Assembly (NCBI GenBank): GCA_038030265.1
Contig: CM075938.1
Coordinates: 48,973,189-49,037,188, forward strand
DNA length: 64,000 nucleotides
Direction: 5' to 3'
From: Corythucha ciliata
Taxonomy: Eukaryota > Arthropoda > Insecta > Hemiptera > Tingidae
A program made the translations under genes and the position numbers. Below, one piece after another: positions 60,601-64,000 of this stretch (position 1 is its first letter; every line of letters begins with the position of its first letter). The notes under the pieces are model-generated. The model was not told where the DNA came from, searched no databases, and saw only the letters and a list, made by a program, of their open reading frames with translations.

Positions 60601-63600
60601 CCGGCGGGCTTCACGAAGGGGAAAATCATTCGAACGCCCTTCCCGACACTCATCCGTTGACAAAATCAAAATCCCACGAATCCCAGTTGGCGAACAAAGT
60701 GGACGGTGAAAATAACAACACTCCAATGCTTTCGTAAGATTTCTCCTCCCTCCCGTTTGTATTTGTATTTTTTACAATTGTACACCGTTTTTTTGTGATT
60801 ATTTCTAGCGGCCCGAATGAAAGGCGAGGCCGACTATCTACTGAGCCTGGACCGGGAGTGGCAACACCGCCACTTATATCGAGTCCTCTCAAGTCACCGC
60901 CGCCGGGCACCCCTCTTCATGACCCTTCGTTAAAAAGTGAGTCAGAATTGGCCTTGACACTGAGAAAAACCCCTTCTCTGGTCTACAGAACGGAATATTC
61001 CCATCCCCTTCCCCACGTAATTAGGTCAAGATCGCACTTTGTGCAAATTAGTAATGAGCACCAGCCCCTAGCACTCAATCCCCTCCCAAACTTTTGGGTC
61101 TGGATTCGATTGTTTCTGGAGCGATATGGTCACCATGATCAAAATATCAATGCAGTGCAGTGTTTTAAGCCCAAAATACAATTTTACGGGGAGGGTGGGG
61201 GAATCAAAATTACGTGGATCCTGGTGAAAGAATGCCCCCCTCATCCGCATTATTCAAGCAAATAACAGGAAATATCGGCCCTGAATCCGACTTTTTAATT
61301 CTCTTAAGAGTATTTTGATTATCTTGCGTAGTAGTGTGTCTCTTTTTTGACGATATACAGCGATAACGTTGATTCATCGGGGGCATTCCACTGAATGACG
61401 GCCTCAAACTTTCAAGTATTGAAAAAAAAGGGGGGGGGTAACCAGTAAGCTTATCAGCTAGGCTATAGCGCTTAATTACCCGCAGGACATGCTCAGCGGT
61501 CTCTTCTCCCTTACCACATGGGCATGGGTAAGTACGGGAGCCCGGAAGCTAGAATAAGCATAGCTTGGCGTTGAGCGAGCCATGCCCCTTCAGGGTCAAC
61601 GTGGCAGCGTGCTTATAAGTGAACCACTTGGCAGCCGAGGTCGAGTGTAACCGGGCAACCGGCTTCCCGTGTTCCTGATAGACCAAGGCTCACGCCAGGC
61701 ATAGTGGTCGAGGACGTCGAGCCTCCACGGCTCTCGGAGCACTTATCCACCCACCTCTCGACTCAGTCTCGCGAGTTTTTGGGTGTAAGGACGCTGTAGG
61801 GAAACCCTCAGTCAACGGAAGCGCGGTCAGGTTTCCCGCCATCTGTCCACCACTGTGAAAGGGGGGGTTCATCTTCACTATCTGGCTTCCGGGTCGAGGA
61901 CCTCTGGCTGGCAATGCCTTAACTCCGACCAAAGTTGGACAAACGTCGGACTTCCTCCCAGTTACGGCCCCTACTCCCTTAAAAGTCCAGATTTTCCGGT
62001 TTTGGGAGGTTATGGCGCTAATCCGCGGTTTCTAATTGTATCGTAAAGCGGCTAAGATTGGGAAATCATGCAAATGTGATGTTCTACAGGCAAAGTCCAC
62101 AGTTAAAACCGTTCAAAACACGCTTATTCGCGGGTAGAAGAGCTCATTCGCGTCTAAAATCGAGGAAAAAGCATTAATTCGCGTCTAAAATCGAGGAAAA
62201 AGCGTTAATTCGCGTCTTAGATTGTGAAAGAAACGGCGTTAACTCGAGGTCTACGGAGGCTTTTTCACGGCTATTATAGACAAAAAGCGCTAATTTGCTG
62301 TTTTTGGGGGCAAGCCCTCGATTAAAATTAAGAATAAGCGCCAATCTACAGTAGGGGCCTATGAAGGTGGCCTTGCTACGCGGTCTGCGAGCGGAAATTT
62401 GGCGGGGGGGGGGGGTTTCGTGAAAACGTCAAAACGGTCAACAACGCGCTATTAATTATGTATAATTGGAGATCCGAGGACCGGGGGGTGCCACGAACAA
62501 TCGACCCCATCAAAGCCTCTGCCTCCTTTGCCTTGATAATTCCTCTAAAAAATCTGTAAACGCCCTAGCCAACAAAATTGAAGGTCGTCTCTCCTTATGA
62601 AACAGATTTTTCGAGCAAGAAATGACCGCTGTCCCCTAAAATTGTTCGTTCCTTCGCTAATTTTCACTAAAAAAAATCGTTCAATCTAAAAAATAACTAA
62701 AAAATTGATCCCAGAGTGTTTTTTCTTCATAAATCAAAATACTGTAGATTGAAGCACAGCATTGTATTTTTTAGGTTATGCGCCGCATACTTTTCATAAA
62801 ATGGTCATTTTACCCTTGCTATAAGGCCCCTGACACATGAGGCCACTTGAGTGGCGCGACATAGGTGGGATGTCTCATTATTTCGTTTTGAAGTCGCGCC
62901 ACCCAGTGTCCCTCGTCCTCGTCTGCCGGGGCCCTAAGAGGCCTCATAGAGATTTCCGCCCCGGGCCCTGTTAGGTGTTGGTCCGCCATAACCTCCAGCT
63001 AAATTGAGTTCGTCTTAAACCACTTCCTTGCTCCGAGAATCATTTTCTGACTTTGGCCACAAGAGTTGTCATTGTCTAATCGCGTAAATCCGACTGTTTT
63101 GTTAGACGCTAGCTCCTTGCAAGTACCTAAATCGCCCAGAACGCCTACCATTACTCGAGGGATGGGTCATGTTATATCCCATCGTTTTACTAAAACGTTT
63201 AAAATGATGACGACGTGCGACTACTGCGACAAACAAATGTTCATCGGGACTGGCCTCAAATGCAGGGTAATGTCGCTTTTTATAACCTCCCATCCGGACC
63301 GGTGTTTTGACCAACCAATACTATTTTTAAGGAATGCAAGTACAAATGTCACAAAGACTGTGAATCGAAAGTTCCTCCGTCGTGTGGCTTGCCTCGAGGA
63401 TTCATGGACGAATTCAAAAGGACAATTGAACAACAGCACGATTCCATAGTGTCCAACAGTTCGCCTAGTGTGGGAAGGCCGTCGCCGAGTCATCACGCTC
63501 CGACAACCGTGGGAGCCTTGCCTAGGAATAGGAAGGCCGCTATTAACATTCCACCTTTTCCCGTATGTATCTATTTTGTAAAAAAAAAAAAAAAACGAAA

Positions 63601-64000
63601 TTGAAGAACATGGAACTAATAATTTGAATAGGGTGGGCCTGATTCGAGTTCGAACACGTCGAGCTGTAACAGTTCAACACCGTCCAGCCCTGCTCTTGTT
63701 CTCATACAGACTCCGGCTGCTCCACCGGCATCCAAGCATCATCCTCAGTTCGATTTTCCTGACGTAACTCTTGACACGCATCCACTTCGTCAGTCCCAGG
63801 TTTGACAACTTTGAGGAAGTAGGTCAAGGGAGTGAGAACTACTCTGTTTTTTTTTTTTTTTTTTTCAAAGGATTCGGATAGAACTGTCTCTGGCAGTACG
63901 GACGACTCAGACAGAACACCAGTTCGAGTCGACTCGCAAGACTCACAAGTTTCTGACGGTGAAGTCGGTGGTTACTCGGTCGACGGTCGACCCTGGCCCC
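54625..64000 (+). CDS. ksr: kinase suppressor of Ras (KSR), 5' part, runs off the window
   Basis: Ten exons in frame: 54625-54765, 59799-59939, 60011-60152, 60296-60481, 60553-60733, 60809-60936, 63064-63266, 63332-63562, 63632-63799 and 63871 to the window end, about 550 residues so far. KSR scaffolds Raf and MEK in Ras-MAPK signalling. Exons 1-3 encode the N-terminal CA1-type domain (MDLGEECERNLEVLQSMIDT, SVKQWLQVVGLSPESIEAVG, RLNRALHNLKRYT). A Pro/Ser-rich linker (PPSPPSTPPSLF, SPLKSPPPGTPL) follows. Exons 7-8 form the C1 zinc finger: His346, Cys358, Cys361, Cys373, Cys376, His381, Cys384 and Cys392, all ligands present. Exons 9-10 are Ser/Thr-rich (TVSGSTDDSDRTPVRVDSQD). The pseudokinase domain is expected downstream. 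Introns 1 (5.0 kb) and 6 (2.1 kb) are repeat-filled. Confidence 0.94.
55500..56010 (+). pseudogene. R1/I-type LINE C-terminal fragment in KSR intron 1
   Basis: Encodes DAWVHRRRAISNSLGLVG, a Trp/Arg-rich middle, then WFIPEHAATSILTGHGSFSA and the knuckle CPCGDEDETADHVLRRC. This is the region after the RT domain in R1-like LINEs. It is related to the minus-strand fragment at 61440-61990. It ends abruptly into family-D repeat at about 56010. Confidence 0.75.
56165..56799. mobile_element. non-autonomous hAT-type element, 8-bp target duplication
   Basis: Starts TAGGGTTGCCAG and ends CTGGCAACCCTA, flanked by exact TTTTTGCC duplications at 56157-56164 and 56800-56807. Both ends also carry CGGTTTTCGA/GGCCGG-type subterminal sequence. 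The 8-bp duplication and terminal sequence fit the hAT superfamily. It interrupts the repeat shared with 34040-34440. No transposase is seen. Confidence 0.85.
57000..58210 (+). repeat. degenerate array, family D, with countable 31-bp period
   Basis: Units resembling TTTTCGCGAAATTGCAAGTT with TCGGGTC. TTTTCGC-type cores start at 57441, 57472, 57503, 57535 and 57566, spacings of 31, 31, 32 and 31 bp. Confidence 0.8.
58440..58870 (+). repeat. degenerate array, family E
   Basis: Units resembling TTTGTCAGTTTCCAGGTCAC at about 20-22 bp spacing, interrupted by a CCA microsatellite (about 58737-58757). Confidence 0.75.
58930..59650 (+). other. ORF-rich, GC-richer segment in KSR intron 1 (unassigned)
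   Basis: Composition changes here to a C-rich, repeat-free segment with two overlapping frames (59070-59441 and 59368-59640) that are Pro/Thr/Ser-rich. Neither has a recognised domain or clear splice sites joining it to KSR. It could be an old retrotransposon piece or an unrecognised exon. Confidence 0.3.
61440..61990 (-). pseudogene. R1/I-type LINE C-terminal fragment in KSR intron 6
   Basis: Minus strand gives a KWFTYKHAATLTLKGHGSLN block followed by YPCPCGKGEETAEHVLR, homologous to 55800-55960, with in-frame stops. The upstream part (to 61990) is degraded. 60937-61440 holds no recognised feature apart from a 9-G run at 61429. Confidence 0.65.
62090..62350 (-). repeat. family B array (reverse) with exact 31-bp repeats
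   Basis: ATTCGCGTCTAAAAT-type starts at 62146, 62177 and 62208, exactly 31 bp apart and nearly identical, with TCGAGGAAAAAGC between. The youngest units in the window. A run of about 11 G follows near 62401; 62450-63063 shows no recognised feature. Confidence 0.8.

Overview
This is a repeat-rich animal nuclear segment, most likely from an arthropod. The evidence is a takeout/JHBP-family gene, a UDP-glycosyltransferase, and conserved animal genes split into many small exons by GT-AG introns, several only 41-80 bp long. The few long introns (5-6 kb) and the intergenic DNA are filled with degenerate short-period repeats, palindromic MITEs and broken non-LTR retrotransposons. I cannot name the species.

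Gene layout. 94-916 (+) is the 3' part of a takeout/JHBP protein. 1464-8988 (-) is a complete 521-aa UDP-glycosyltransferase whose first intron is 5.8 kb. 8989-19851 is a repeat desert with LINE fragments, one interrupted by a 1.8-kb DNA transposon. 19852-21167 (+) encodes a 324-aa membrane protein with two thioredoxin folds. 26740-30624 (-) is a 16-exon HEATR6 homologue of 973 aa. 38693-46415 (+) is AKAP10 (D-AKAP2), with RGS domains and a C-terminal PKA-anchoring helix. 46868-47532 (-) is TRIAP1/Mdm35 with two alternative first exons. 54625-64000 (+) is the 5' part of KSR (kinase suppressor of Ras) up to just past the C1 domain; the kinase domain lies beyond the window. The genes form no operon or shared pathway, although AKAP10 (PKA anchoring) and KSR (Raf/MEK scaffold) are both signalling scaffolds.

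Repeat landscape. Long tracts consist of degenerate units about 30-34 bp long. At least five sequence families (called A-E here) share the same design: a T-rich run next to a GCGAA/TTCGC core. Where spacing can be counted it is 31 bp. Several palindromic elements have clear target-site duplications: an 8-bp hAT type, a 3-bp TTA Harbinger-like type nested in another MITE, and a hairpin element with 10-11-bp duplications. The hairpin arms contain a motif matching the hammerhead ribozyme core with a palindromic stem III, which suggests Penelope-like or retrozyme ancestry.

The strongest leads are the hairpin/hammerhead element (36571-36844 and 43720-43968), the 31-bp periodic DNA, and the duplicated twin-CX9C exon of TRIAP1. 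All gene models come from reading splice sites and frames by eye; none is confirmed by transcripts or database search.
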